Source of the DNA: Hirudinaria manillensis | Taxonomy: Eukaryota; Annelida; Clitellata; Hirudinida; Hirudinidae | Assembly: GCA_034509925.1 (NCBI GenBank) | Contig: CM067530.1 | Location: 1,890,001 to 1,954,000 of the forward strand | Direction of reading: 5' to 3' | DNA: 64,000 nucleotides | Shown: positions 1 to 13,582 of the stretch, piece after piece | Layout: the number at the start of each line of letters is the position of its first letter | How positions within the stretch are numbered: position 1 is the stretch's first letter | The notes under the pieces: model-generated | The model's input: only the letters and a program-made list of their open reading frames with translations | The model's database searches: none | Told to the model about the DNA's origin: nothing | Made by a program: the position numbers and the translations under genes

Positions 1-280
1 AAATGTGCCCAATGGTAACTGTGATCTTCTTTCATAATAAATCTTATACCTTTAAAAATAAACATTTTGTTATTATTGCATTTAAAACAGGAAAATAATG
101 GAAAATTGATAAATTAAAAATAACTGTAATTAATAATTGAAGTAAAATGGTGACAAATAACATTTAAAGAGACTCGTGTGGAAATTTATTTTCAATTTTG
201 AAAAGAAACTTCAATTTATCACGTGTCCTGTATAATTATTTGTACTTAGATTTCAATCCCCAGACTCGACTGCAAATGAT

Positions 281-371
281 AGATGGACGGTCAAATGGAT
301 GGATGGATGGGTAGACGGACGGGTGGGCAGGTGGATGGATGGATGGATGGACGGATGGATGGATGGATGGA
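281..371. repeat. (GGAT)n imperfect tetranucleotide array
   Basis: GGAT copies with GGAC and GGGT variants. Confidence 0.9.
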
Positions 372-657
372 TTAATTTATTATCATAATTTTAACATCAT
401 AATTCACAATTTTCCGAGTTACGTGGTTTAAATTTGAAAATTACTGAAAATATAATCTTCTATTTTTTAATATTTCGTTTGAAAATATTGTAGTTAAAGT
501 GTTAATAAACGGAAGTCATGGATCACGTTATGAATCTTACGTTATCCATCAATTTAGCAAGTTGTTCTTTTTAAATTCTTTGCAATTTAAAACGTCAATT
601 TTCGTTTCTTAATCCTTAATTTGCAGAAAATTTTCATGGAAAGAAAAATGACTTCTT

Positions 658-702
658 CGTTCATTCATTCATTCATTCATTCGTTCATTCATTCATTCAT
701 TT
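658..702. repeat. (ATTC)n microsatellite
   Basis: About eleven copies with two GTTC variants. Confidence 0.9.
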
Positions 703-1040
703 TCATCGACAATCTGCTACTTCGAATTGTTGAGATTTCATGCTTTAAAATAATTTAAAAACAAAACTTGAATTTCCAGTTGAAATATTGTTTTTTTTTT
801 TTTTATATTTTCAGGAAAAATATCAAAAATTCCACTCGAAAACGGCATTTAATGCATTTCTTGTGTTTTCAGAAAAATAAGGAAAATAGTTGTGAAAATT
901 TAAATATAAATTTTTAAAGAGGATTTTAAAAGAAAATACAAAAAATAAATAAATTCTTTAAAACCTCTGAAGAAGAACATTAACTTCTAAAACAAGGGCG
1001 GTGGAAATTCCCAGAAATGTTTTCGTAAACACTTTTAATT

Positions 1041-1142
1041 ATTTAAGTATTTAAAAACATTTTTAAAATATATTTAAAAACATTTTTAAAATATATTTAA
1101 AAACATTTTTAAAATATATTTAAAAACATTTAAAATATATTT
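1041..1142. repeat. Four-copy ~24-bp AT-rich tandem repeat
   Basis: Repeated TTTAAAAACATTTTTAAAAT blocks, the last copy shortened. Confidence 0.85.
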
Positions 1143-1324
1143 TGAAATATTACTTTTCAAAAAAACAATTATCGAAAATCCTTGTAATTAAATGTTCCTA
1201 ATTACAGTTTATAATTCATGAGCATTTCAAACGAATGACATGTAATTTATTCTTTATTGATGTTGCTGTTGTTGTTGTTGCTGGACTTAAACGGACTAAA
1301 ACCTAGTATTTATTATTAAATAAT

Positions 1325-1638
1325 TACATAATTAAATTAAATTAAATTAAATTAAATTATATTATATTAAATTATATTATATTATATTATATTATATTAT
1401 ATTATATTATATTATATTATATTATATTATATTATATTATATTATATTTATATTATATATTATATTATATTATATTATATTATATTATATTATATTATAT
1501 TATATTATATTATATTATATTATATTATATTATATTATATTATATTATATTATATTATATTATATTATATTATATTATATTATATTATATTATATTATAT
1601 TATATTATATTATATTATATTATATTATATTATATTAT
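1325..1638. repeat. (ATATT)n pentanucleotide array, ~310 bp
   Basis: This is the same 5-bp motif as the array at 43381. It begins as AATTA copies and becomes uniform ATATT. Confidence 0.97.
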
Positions 1639-1805
1639 GTTTTGTTTCAACTTGTTAGAAACAGTGGTTCAAAAAAAAAAGCTTGCCATCCTCAAAGATT
1701 ATTGAAAACCCTGAAGGAAATGACTTCCCACGTGATCACAGACCTCCCCTGATGACGGCGCTGCGTCAGGAAATACCAATAATTTAGCCATCATTATCTC
1801 CCCAA

Positions 1806-2220
1806 GCCATCCATCCATCCATCCATCCATCCATCCATCCATCCGTCCGTCCGTCCATCCATTCATCCATCCATCCATCCATCCATCCATCCATCCATCC
1901 ATCCATCCATCCATCCATCCATCCATCCATCCATCCATCCATCCATCCATCCATCCATCCATCCATCCATCCATCCATCCATCCATCCATCCATCCATCC
2001 ATCCATCCATCCATCCATCCATCCATCCATCCATCCATCCATCCATCCGTCCGTCCGTCCATCCATTCATCCATCCATCCATCCATCCATCCATCCATCC
2101 ATCCATCCATCCATCCATCCATCCATCCATCCATCCATCCATCCATCCATCCATCCATCCATCCATCCATCCATCCCTCCATCCATCCGTCCGTCCGTCC
2201 ATCCATTCATCCATCCATCC
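1806..2220. repeat. (CCAT)n array with CCGT blocks, ~415 bp
   Basis: Long CCAT runs are punctuated by three near-identical CCGTCCGTCCGTCCATCCATT blocks (around 1842, 2047 and 2186), giving a higher-order structure. The repeated Trp-Met-Asp-Gly frames across it are artefacts. Confidence 0.97.
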
Positions 2221-2448
2221 ACCCCACCGTCAATTGTTCGTTAAGTCAGATGCCCATAAGGTCATCATTGGTTCCAAGTTATGAGTGGACTTTTTTCCTC
2301 GCTGAACTCTTATTTACTGGAAAGATGACGAGACGGAAGTTGGATTCCCCTCGACGTCATCATCATCATCATCATCATAACCTCTTCCTTTGTGGTCGTT
2401 CTTTTAAGAAGTACCGGTGTTTCGAATAAGGTGTTTATCATTCATTTA

Positions 2449-2585
2449 CGACGACAACGATGACGACGATGATGGCGACGACGACGAAGATGATGATGAT
2501 GACGACGACGATGATGATGATGATGATGACGACGACGATGATGATGATGATGATGACGACGACGATGCTTATGACGATACCGACG
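2449..2585. repeat. (GAT/GAC)n trinucleotide array
   Basis: GAT and GAC triplets in regular GACGACGAC blocks. A poly-Asp frame arises from it. Confidence 0.9.
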
Positions 2586-3063
2586 ACTACACAAATCATG
2601 AGTTATGGTTAAGTGTTTTAGTTTTAGAATCGTCAAAAAAAAAAAAGATTCTTTGGATTCTTTTGAAATCCTTCTCCGCAAAAACCGTTGATTAAAGCCT
2701 CGAATTTCGATCGTTGAAATTGATATTTTAATTAATTTTTTTTTAAGTATAAACCTCCTAATAAACGTTAGTGCACAAGCATTGCAAGTTGTTTTATAAA
2801 TATGAATAATAAAATTTGATTTCTTTATTAAATAATATTATAATAATAATAATAATATAATAACGAAATCATTTTTTATTGTAATTATAAGCATTTAAAT
2901 TGTTTTTCTAAAGTCGGATGAGAAACTAAAAACGGGAGCAACTCTCAACGGGGCTGAAAATGACTTAAAAACGAAATTGTTTTCGAGGTTAAAAAAGAAT
3001 TTACAATAAGCCAAGTTTTTAATAATTTAGAACACCTCACTTTAACGAACGTCTAAAAGAATT

Positions 3064-3145
3064 AATGCATTGGTGCATTGGTGCATGGATGCGTAGATGC
3101 ATTGGTGCATGGATGCATGGATGCGTGGGTGAATGGATGAAAGGA
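3064..3145. repeat. Degenerate GGATGCAT/TGGTGCAT repeat
   Basis: About ten diverged 8-bp copies, for example GCATTGGT and GCATGGAT. Confidence 0.75.
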
Positions 3146-4038
3146 TGATAAAAGAAAAAATATCTTATAATAACATTAAAATAAATTTATTTAATTATTT
3201 TTCAAAAATTATTTTTTTTAAATATTTCACATTTGACAGTAAATTTAACTTAATTATAACCTGTAATTTAATTGCTTTTCTCACAATTACCTAAAAATAA
3301 TTTTGAAATAAATTTTAAACAATTTACAATAATTAACGATATAATTAAAGGAAATTCTTCGTCCTTAGCAGCAAGTTTTATGCGATGTTTTTATTGGGAG
3401 AATTTAAGTGAATTTGAAATAAAATAGTAAAAAATAATCTGAAATTAAGAATTACAATTAAGTTCTCATGAATTACTTTTAACTTAAGGATTAAAATAAA
3501 TTAAATAAATAATTAATTATTAATATAGAAAAATTAATTAATTTATATTATTATTGATGTATTATTATAGAGAGTGAAGACAATAAAAGAAATTATAAAT
3601 TAATTCAAGAAATTGGATAAGTAGTTTATTAAATATTAATAATGAAATAATGAGAAATAAAGTATTGACTTAACCACAATGGCTGGACCACAAAATTTCC
3701 TTAAATTTCTGTATCAATTATTATATATAATAATTATTATACATATTATTATATATATTAATTTAAATTAATTGATATTAATTCAAATAATTGATAAATG
3801 AACTTAAAAAACGTGAAAATAAAACAGAAATAATTTTAAAATGTCGAATTGTTTCTGAAAATGACAAATGGTTTCTTTAAACATTTGAAAAACAAATGCC
3901 TGGTTTGTTGCAGCTTTGACCTGGAATCAATTTGTCAACATCTTTCCATTCTCCAACTTCTGACTCAACAGTTTGCCTATCGAGGTTTTCCAACTTCAAC
4001 ATTTTCAAGTTCCTTGGGTCAAGGGAAATTATTTTTAA

Positions 4039-4308
4039 ACATATTATTGTTATTATTATTATTATTGTTATTATTATTATTATTATTATTGTTATTATTA
4101 TTATTATTGTTATTATTATTATTATTATAACTAAAAGAAAACTATATAATTGTTATTTTATTAATGTTAAAACGATTTATTGTCCTAATAAAAGTGCCAA
4201 ATATGAAAGGGTGACCTTAATAAATTGCTGTTTCGATTCTGCTTGGTAGAATGTAAGTGGATTTATTATTATTATTATTGTTATTACTATTATTATTATT
4301 ATTATTAC

Positions 4309-4339
<31 letters not shown>

Positions 4340-4380
4340 GTTGTTGTTGTTATTGTTATTGTTGTTGTTGATGGTGGTGT
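4039..4380. repeat. Two (ATT)n tracts
   Basis: 4039-4128 and 4260-4380, separated by about 130 bp of unique sequence; the second ends in GTT triplets. Confidence 0.9.
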
Positions 4381-4590
4381 TGGTGTAAATGGTAACTGGG
4401 GAATTAAGTAATTTCCTAGTAATTTAACCGGTAATTTAACTCATTAATTAGGAATTTAATTAAATTGATTAGTAATTTAAATAATAAATTAGTGTTTCTG
4501 CCAAGAACACGTGGATCCAAGGAACATGGAATTGTTTCTCATCCTTCAAACGAGCTTCATTTCACCAGGAAGCCACTAAGGGTTGACTTC

Positions 4591-4680
4591 CTTCATTCAT
4601 TCTTTCCTTTCATTCATTCGTTCTTTCCTTTCTTTCTTCCTTCCTCATTCATTCATTCATTTTTTTTTATTCATTCTTTC
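4591..4680. repeat. (ATTC)/(TTTC) degenerate tract
   Basis: Interleaved ATTC and TTTC copies. Confidence 0.8.
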
Positions 4681-5417
4681 AATCCTCGGAGATTTCCTGT
4701 TTTGGCCATTGCATGGGGAACGTGTTTTTACTTCTTTTTAATTTTGTTTTTTGTTTTAAATTTGGATTGATGGATTTTTAATTAAAATAATTTGAATTTA
4801 TTCATTTATTTAAATAAAATTATTCAGACGTTGTGCAGTTATTCACGGTGGCTTTGAAGTGTCTGAAGTGTGGAGTTGTGGAGTAGATAGGAGTCTTGAA
4901 TCTTGAACTATCCTTTTGCAGAGTAAAGTAGTTGTCCATCCAAGACTAAAAGCTGTTAAAGACTTTAAAAACACAACAACAACAACAAAAAACAAAAAAC
5001 AAAGAAAATTCGAAATAAAAATGAAAATAAAATTAAAAACAGCGATTCTAAAGTCCTCGTGAGTCAATTTATGGCAGTTTATCCTCGGATCTCGGAAGAA
5101 AAACAGGTGGATTGACGCCATTAATGATCGTGCGACAACAAAAAAACGGAAACTTTATGCAAATGAGGAGACATAAAACAGGATCGAATGGCGTGCGTTT
5201 GAGTGACTTTTCGTTCCTTTTTGCAGAGTTAACAACTGCAGACTTGCTGGAGGTCATTCGCTTCCTCTGAAGGTCAAATGGGTCGAAAAGTTGAAGCATT
5301 AACAACAACAACATTTGTACAATAATGAGTCTCGTTCATCTCACATGGTGAAAATACGGTGATGGTGAACAGTAACAACAACAACAACAGCAACGACAAC
5401 AACATTTTTAAAGTAAT

Positions 5418-5459
5418 GCTGGATGGATGGATGGATGGATGGATGGATGGATGGATGGA
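5418..5459. repeat. (GGAT)n microsatellite
   Basis: About ten copies. Confidence 0.9.
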
Positions 5460-5684
5460 CAACATCCGCAACATGGAAATCGTTTTCTCCAACTTCTAAG
5501 TAATTGCCAATCGTCAATAGATTGACCAAAAACTATACTCGACCATCAAATGATTGAGCGAAGGTTTGACCGACCGACCGAACGAAGTACGAACTAATGG
5601 ATGAGAGAAGGTATTAAGCGAATGGCAATTCATCCGTGCGTGACACGGAGTGATGGCGATACATCGCCTGTCACGGTTGACATG

Positions 5685-5740
5685 TGACGTCACCGGCAAC
5701 AGTCACGTGGCCATACGTCATCGAAGGCAAAATGGCCGCC
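5685..5740. promoter_or_regulatory. Promoter-like cluster: CRE, E-box, half CRE
   Basis: A palindromic TGACGTCA (5685-5692), CACGTG (5704-5709), TACGTCA (5714-5720) and AAATGGCCGCC follow within 56 bp, in an island of higher GC and CpG content than its surroundings. No coding exon can be tied to it, so a promoter or enhancer role is an inference from motif clustering. Confidence 0.3.
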
Positions 5741-6205
5741 AGCAACTGATTGTCTATTCGCTCTCGACACGACCATCAGAAACTGTCAAATCGTAAAAAG
5801 TACGGCTCGATGATTTAACGACAGGAAACAGCGAATAAAGAAGACATCGTTTTCAACCTCATCATCTTCTTCTTCTTCCTCTTCGTTTTTCTCTTGGAAC
5901 TTTGCAGTAAACTAATCACCGATGTTTCCTTATTCTTGAATTGTTGCCTGAAGTTTGAAAGTTGTTGTTGTTGACGTCGTTGATGTTTTGTTTACTATTG
6001 TTTTGTTTTGTTTTGTATTGTTGCTGTTTGAAATGCCTTGTCGGGTTACCCAGGAAAAATAATTTTTGTTTTTGTTTTTGGAATTTTTCAAGTTGCCACT
6101 TTTAAATTCTTTCATCCTCAGTTGAAGTTCAAATATTGAACTTTGATCCTTGCCATCCTTTCATATCCATCCATTTTCATTTATTCCTCCATTAATCTCC
6201 AGATT

Positions 6206-6262
6206 CATCCGTCCGTCCATCCATCCATCCATCCATCCATCCATCAATCCATCCATCTATCC
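6206..6262. repeat. (CCAT)n microsatellite
   Basis: About thirteen copies with CCGT edges. Confidence 0.9.
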
Positions 6263-6954
6263 GTCCGTCGGATGTGAGCCGGTCAATTGGTTTGGTCATG
6301 GAGTGGTCAACCATTGAGACAATAGTCGTCATGCTTCAGTGAACGTGAAATCACTGAAGCGTAAGAAGAAGGGAGACCACCAAATGGATGCTGAAATATT
6401 TCAATACCGTGCCCTTCCTTTTCTTAGCGTTGCTCTAATATATATTCATTAATATTAATCAATTTAATTATCATGAATATGAATTTAATATAATTTAATA
6501 GACCGATTATTAAAGTAGTTACAAGGACGACATTTAAATTGCAATTGCTTTAACGTAAATATTATTATAAACTCTGTATTTTTCTCTGGAATAAAAAAAA
6601 TAATTAAATTAATTGATCAATTTAATATAAATAATTACGTGAATTAAATTAGTTTTAATTTTGTAATTCATGGAGTCATCCGAGTGTGGATTTGAATATA
6701 TTTTCGTTCTATTTTTGAAACAAAAATATTTTTTTAAAAAATTAAATTTTAAATTAAATATTAAATTAAATATTATTATTATAAAAAAGTATTTTAAAAC
6801 GTGAAATTCATCAGAGACGATTAAATTTTTCATCCACCAAAATTTCATTTTAAAATATTTTAAAAACAAATTGCTTTTTTTTTTGTACGGAGAAAAATGT
6901 TTTTAAAAATAGAATAGACACGTGAAGAGTCTTTTAATAAGTCGTGATCCTGTG

Positions 6955-7095
6955 CCATCATCATTATCATCATCACCATTGTCATCGTCATCGTCATCAT
7001 TATTACAATTATCAAGATTAGCATCATCATATTCTTCATCAATAAAATCAATATAATCATCACCGTCATCATCACCATCGTCGTCATCATCATCG

Positions 7096-7127
<32 letters not shown>

Positions 7128-7149
7128 GTCGTCGTCGTCATCATCATCC
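6955..7149. repeat. (CAT/CGT)n trinucleotide array
   Basis: CATCATCGT-type mixed array. Confidence 0.9.
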
Positions 7150-7288
7150 GCTAAGAATAACCAGGAAGGTCAGAAATCCTTGTAATAATCCATGGACAAT
7201 AAAAATCATTCAACATCCCACGTACGAAACACGTACGAATCAAAATTTGGCCACTTACGTCACGCCGGTGTCATTCATTCAGGACGCT

Positions 7289-7296
7289 AATGTTGA

Positions 7297-7328
<32 letters not shown>

Positions 7329-7476
7329 ATGATGTTGTTGTTGATGATGTTGTTGTTGATGTTGTTGATGTTGTTGTTGATGTTGTTGGTGGTGGTGATG
7401 ATGTTGTTGATGTTGTTGTTGATGTTGTTGGTGGTGATGATGACGACGATGATGACGATGATGATGATGATGATGT
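7289..7476. repeat. (TTG/ATG)n array with nested order
   Basis: TTGTTGATG units repeat as 9- to 18-bp blocks and then shift to GATGATGACGAC. Confidence 0.92.
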
Positions 7477-7744
7477 ATATAAATTGACATAATAACAATA
7501 AATGATATGCTACTTTGCTGGACAGTACCTAATAATAATAAAAAATACAAATCAGGAATTATTTCAAATTTAAAAACAATTATAATTTAGCTATTAATAA
7601 ATGTCAACAAAATAACATTAACCTCCGAGAAGTGGGTGCAACTGGTCACGTGAAATGAAATATTATCAACATTTTATTTAAAAATCAGCAAATTAAAGCA
7701 ACATTATTTGCTCTAATAATGTAATTACTTTGAAATAATAACGT

Positions 7745-7850
7745 AATACAACAACAGTAATAATAATAATAGTAATAATAATAGCAATAATAATAACAAT
7801 AATAATAATAAAATAATAATATTAATAATAATAACAAGAACAATAACTAG
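7745..7850. repeat. (AAT)n imperfect array
   Basis: AAT copies interrupted by AGT and AAC. Confidence 0.85.
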
Positions 7851-8640
7851 TATTTTTGAAAAGCAAAACACACACAACGTCAGCAGCATCTGAAGTGCCA
7901 GTGAACTGAAGATAGCATCAACAGTCAGTTGACAGGAAGAAATTTATTTCTTGGAAATAAATTAAAAATTTGACAAATTGTTTCTGCCATGTTTTTGGTT
8001 GACCTTCTGAGTTCGGGAATCGCGTGACCTTTGAACTTTCAATCTTTCAACAGTAGCAACAAACAAAAAAAAAGAACATCTCCGTCGACTTCACAAATGT
8101 TCCTCCATCCTCTTACTCATCCTCCTCATCCTCATCTTCTTCTTCATCGCATATGTCATAGATGTGTATTACTATGTTGATAATAATAATAATAATAATA
8201 ATAAGAAGAAGAATAATAAAAAAGAAATAAATATAATTATCCTTATCAAGGAGGCCGGGAAATGTTCAGTTAAAATAATTTACTGGACACATTAAATATT
8301 AAAATTCCACTTTATTATCTGAAAATTTGCGAAATTCAACCAATAAATTCTGAAATATAGACAAAAACAAACCATAAAACAAACATGAACTCAAAAAAAA
8401 AGAAATATTTTTCGGGAATATTTCGAATTGTTTTTGTAGAAAATATCTAAAAATATTTACAGATATAATTCATGAAAATGTCAACAAATGCGTTGAAAAT
8501 TTCCTGAGAAACTATTCTTAATGCCCATCGGTCATTTATTTTGAATATTTTTTAGATTTTCAAACAACTATTCCTACGTGCGTTTAAAAATAATATCGTT
8601 GTGAAAAATTATTATTTTCTATTTTTTTTCAGCCATAACG

Positions 8641-8707
8641 AATCCATCCATCCATCCATCCATCCATCCATCCATCCATCCATCCATCCATCCATCCATC
8701 CATCCAT
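8641..8707. repeat. (CCAT)n microsatellite
   Basis: About sixteen perfect copies. Confidence 0.95.
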
Positions 8708-8887
8708 ACAATTCATAACATCACGTCATTAGGTCCATCTCCTTTGTTGTTTAGCAAAACATCCACTCAAACATTCACCGCTGATGTTTTTATTTTTCAT
8801 TTTCTTGTTATTTAATTAAATATTTAATTAAAAAGTCAATTAATTAGCGAGGAGACGCAGACGATCCTGCGTCACGAAATATGTTTT

Positions 8888-8916
8888 TGACGTCACTAAT
8901 TAACCTTGTATAAAAA
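8888..8916 (+). promoter_or_regulatory. CRE plus TATA-like element
   Basis: TGACGTCA (8888-8895) is followed 13 bp later by TATAAAAA (8909-8916). The order fits a core promoter on the plus strand, but no first exon can be identified downstream, where long ATT arrays follow. Confidence 0.28.
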
Positions 8917-8997
8917 TAAGGGTTGCTGAAATACGAAAATACAATTTATTATTATTATTAATAATATTTTATTATATATTACTGTTAATATCGTTAT

Positions 8998-9362
<365 letters not shown>

Positions 9363-9774
9363 GTCCACTTAATTTGATTTCTTTGTTGGGTAATTTCGTA
9401 TAATTTGGATACTAAATGCAGAATTTATGTTCGCGAGTTGAGCCTCGATCACGAAATAAGTCGATTAGGAAAGTGTCCGATTAATTAAAACCTGGAACTT
9501 CCTGGTATTGTTTCGTTTTCACTTGTTTGTTGATTTAAATGCTATTCCAAGATTAATCTGTCCTTTGAATGTTATTTAATTTCTTACCTTTTATTATTAA
9601 TAAATACGACTAATTAAAATAATTATTTTCTTTGTATTTCTTGTAGAAATAATTTTTTTAAAAAAATCGAAGAAAATGGAAGGCAAATGATGAAGACTTA
9701 GCGTCGAAACTCATTCACTACTTTTGACAGCAACTAATCGCATCTCCGACAGAATTTTGAAACATCGTCTACCA

Positions 9775-9775
9775 T

Positions 9776-9813
<38 letters not shown>

Positions 9814-9898
9814 CGTCAGCTAGATTTGTACCAACAGCAACAACAGCAGCAACAACAACATACTCAACGACATCTGCAACAACAACAACGACGACAAG
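9775..9898. repeat. (CAA)n microsatellite and satellite copies
   Basis: A pure run at 9775-9813, then shorter CAA/CAG/CGA runs. Confidence 0.9.
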
Positions 9899-10979
9899 CT
9901 TTCTATCGGTAGCTATCGGCTGGAGCAACAAGAGAACATTTCCAGACGACAGAGTTCTCTGAAATGCCAGTTGAAATGAGCATGATTTAGTCTCTAGTTG
10001 CAAATGTTCTCCTTGGAAATGGTTCCAGAAGTACGTGATGAGCCTGTCAATGACTGCTGTCAATGACTGCCGCCAGCAATGGAATCTTCCATTATTACCT
10101 CTCCCTCATTCTTCTCCTCTCCGAGGTTAATTAGTTTAATGAATTAATTATTTTTTAATTAAAGAGTTTAATTTTGTGGTTGCTTTGGTTGATTATTGTT
10201 ATTATTAATTTTGTGATTGCTGTTAGTAATTAAATTTACGCTTTATTTGTTAGGTAGTTATGTTGTTGTTGTTGTTGTTATTGTTGCGTGTTCGATTGTT
10301 GCTTGAATCTGATAGTTTGTATTAATTCTGAAACTGAAAATTATAATAAATAATTAAAACAAAATATTTTAAATAATTTAATTTAAAATGCATGTTTAAA
10401 AAATCAATGTTTTTGAGATGAAAGCATTCCCAGGCAACAAGTCATATTCTTTAAATAATTTTGAAAATATTTTCAAATGTTTTCAAAATAATTTTAATTA
10501 TGGTTTTAATTCATAAAATGTCCCTTCTTTTTCTCCTTTAATATTAATACATTACTAATAAGTATATGCAAATAATAATAATAATAACATTGATATTGAC
10601 AATAATAATAATTTTAAAAAATAATAATGATGAAAAATATGATAATAATACTATTAATAGTAATAATAACAAAATAAATGATTAAACTATAATTCCTAAA
10701 ATAATAAACGGAATAATTAACAAACAAGTCGTTTTTGTTCAAACTTCAGGCAGACGATCGGATGTTTATTGTATTTTTTTAAGTTTCTATTTTTAATTCT
10801 GATCGGGAATTTCCAGACTCGCGGGGAAGTTTGGGGAAGGGAGGGGGAATTAAAAAATATTTTTAAACTTTAAACTTTTAAATCCGAACTGATCTTCTGC
10901 TCCATTTGACTTAAGTGCAGTTAATAGGCCAAACGGTGGATTTACGTGCATCTATATTAGGTCTTAATGATCTCATTAC

Positions 10980-11030
10980 AATGATGACAACTGTGATTAT
11001 GATGCTGATGATGACGATGACGACGATGAC

Positions 11031-11095
<65 letters not shown>

Positions 11096-11135
11096 CGATG
11101 ACGACGATGACGATGATGATGATCATGATAACGAT
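10980..11135. repeat. (GAT/GAC)n array
   Basis: GAT core with GACGATGACGACGATGAC blocks on both sides, nearly mirror-like. Confidence 0.92.
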
Positions 11136-12114
11136 CACGATAACCAGCACAACCCCAAGTGGTTCTCTTCATCAAGAGACGGCCGAACTTGGTAAGAAGA
11201 ATGTCCACCAGTTTTGGACACCAAGGGACGGAATTCATCAACAACCTGTGTTGCCATGGAGATAACGTGAAACTGTTGCCATGGAGTTTTTTATTTATTC
11301 ATTTTTCGTTCTTTCTTTCTTGTATTCTTTGTATTTTTTTATGTCCAAGTGCTTGCAAAAATTATTTTTATTTTTTATGATTTGATATTCAAAGGAGATT
11401 ATGAAAATAAATATATATAAAATATTTAAATGTTCGGTTAATTAGATTTTAAATATTCACTGCCGGAAGTGATTAAATTTGATTTCAATTACATGTAATT
11501 GTATTATAAAATAAAATAAATATAAGATATTTTAAATATTAAATTATTATTTAATTTAATTAAATTCGTAAAAATATCACAATATTAATAGCACAACTTT
11601 TGTTAGAAATGATTGGAAAAGAATGTCCAAAGCTGAAGTAAATCTCCCGCCAAAACAACACGTCCTTCATTCTTGCACCAGAAACACGTCTGCCGTCGAG
11701 AAATATGCTTTTCCGAAATTACGCTTTTTTATGGATTTATTTTTTTATTCCATCATTTGAAATCATTTCTGTTTCTTTATTATTTTTATTTCATTATTAT
11801 GATGGAAAGTTTTAATTAAATGGTAATATTTGAGAAAATTGATTTATTATTATTTTAAAATTAATGAGGATTTAAATCGAAAATGGAAGAAAACAAATGA
11901 TAATCTGCTTTTATTTCATTCTTCAATTAAAAATGATTTTTTTTTAAATTGAACTATTAAATGTGTTGTTATTAGATTTACAGATTTCAGTATTTGAAGG
12001 TCCTAAGTGTGAATATCTAAAATCTTAGAAAGAAAAAGATTTTTATCAAATTATTTTAAATGATAAATAAAATTAAAAAATAAACATTAATATTAATAAT
12101 AGTTTGTAATTATA

Positions 12115-12132
12115 ACAATAATAATGACGATG

Positions 12133-12171
<39 letters not shown>

Positions 12172-12185
12172 GTAATAATAATAAT
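12115..12185. repeat. (AAT)n microsatellite
   Basis: About twenty copies with GAT and CAG variants. Confidence 0.9.
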
Positions 12186-12582
12186 ATTTCCAACCTCTAA
12201 GATTCCTTTCGATGTAAACATTTATTTCTTGTTGAACGAAGAAGTTGCAAGGATGAACGTCTAATTCCAAGAAGATCCTCACGAATGTTATTTATATTTT
12301 TTTATTTTTTATTTTTATATTTTTATAATTTTATATTTTTATATTTTTTTATTTTTTTTTTTATTTTCTGCCAAAAATATTTCACAATATTTCAAATAAA
12401 CGCGTCCCATGTTTACTTTTTCTGGTCATTTTATTTATTATTCATTTATTGCTATTTAAAAAAAATATGTCGTTTATAAATTATTATGTAAATGTGCAAA
12501 TCAAACGATTTTCAATAATAATAATTAAATAAATAAATAAATAAAGTCTTAACAATGATGATAACTTTTACATTCAATTACC

Positions 12583-12755
<173 letters not shown>

Positions 12756-13524
12756 TGTCCCACCCAGTTTGCTTCGTACAGCCTGCAATTACAGGATGAA
12801 AGATCTGATCTTGGATGACTCACATCCATCATCATTCATCAGAGTAATTTCAATCCTCACAATTTCAACAAATTTCATTTAATTTTATTTTATTTTATGT
12901 TTTATTTTTTATTTACTGAGGCACAAAAATTTAATGTCTACAATTTTGTCGAATTTTAAATAATATAAAAAATTACATTATTGGATAAATATGGATTTTA
13001 AAATATTTGTTATACATATTATTAACACATGGATTGTAAAAATATAAATATATTATTAAAATATGGATTTTAAAAATATATATTTAATATTTGTCTTGGG
13101 TTAATTTTTGATTCTATTTATCGTGACATTTATTTTGATTTTTATAAATTTCATTAATCTTTAATTTCTTTTTGTGCAAATGCGAACAATCAATTCTTGT
13201 AAATCACTTGCCTCTGGTCATGCACTTACTATGGACATGATGAATTATATTATTAATATTTTATTCATTAATTAAAAATATTATGCGTTATTTTACATAT
13301 AACAATGATAAATATACTATTATTCATTTACTCTTCATATTCGTCCTCTCAAAACTCGGATTTACTTGCATTAAATATTTATTTGTTCAATTTATTATTA
13401 ATAATTTAATTTTAAATAAAAAAAAGGAAACGAAAATATAAATAAAGAGCTTTTGCCAAAAAAAAAACTCAGCTCAGCATCACAGCATTTCTATTTATTT
13501 TAGGATTTTTTCCCAAAATCTCAA

Positions 13525-13582
13525 CCATCATCATCGTCATCATCGTCATCATCGTCATCATCGTCGTCGTCATCGTCATCGT
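13525..13582. repeat. (CATCGT)n hexanucleotide array
   Basis: CATCATCGT units drift to CGTCGT. Confidence 0.9.

Noticed and set aside
1699-2214. Long minus-strand frames of repeated Trp-Met-Asp-Gly
   Set aside because: They are translations of the CCAT array, open in several frames because the unit lacks stops.
2417-2695. Poly-Asp ORF
   Set aside because: It is a product of the GAT/GAC array; flanks show no coding pattern.
7247-7550. Val/Asp, Met/Leu and His/Gln repeat ORFs in several frames
   Set aside because: All derive from the TTG/ATG array.
8060-8190. Transmembrane-like stretch SSILLLILLILIFFFIAY
   Set aside because: It comes from a CTC/CAT-rich pyrimidine tract that gives Leu/Ile by composition.
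9734-10063. Minus-strand ORF with about 56 non-repetitive residues then poly-Val
   Set aside because: The second half is the CAA array. The first half lacks clear splice borders and family resemblance.
11623-11760. 45-codon plus-strand ORF beginning MSKAEVNLPPKQH
   Set aside because: The composition looks coding, but it is short, has no convincing donor and no partner exon nearby.
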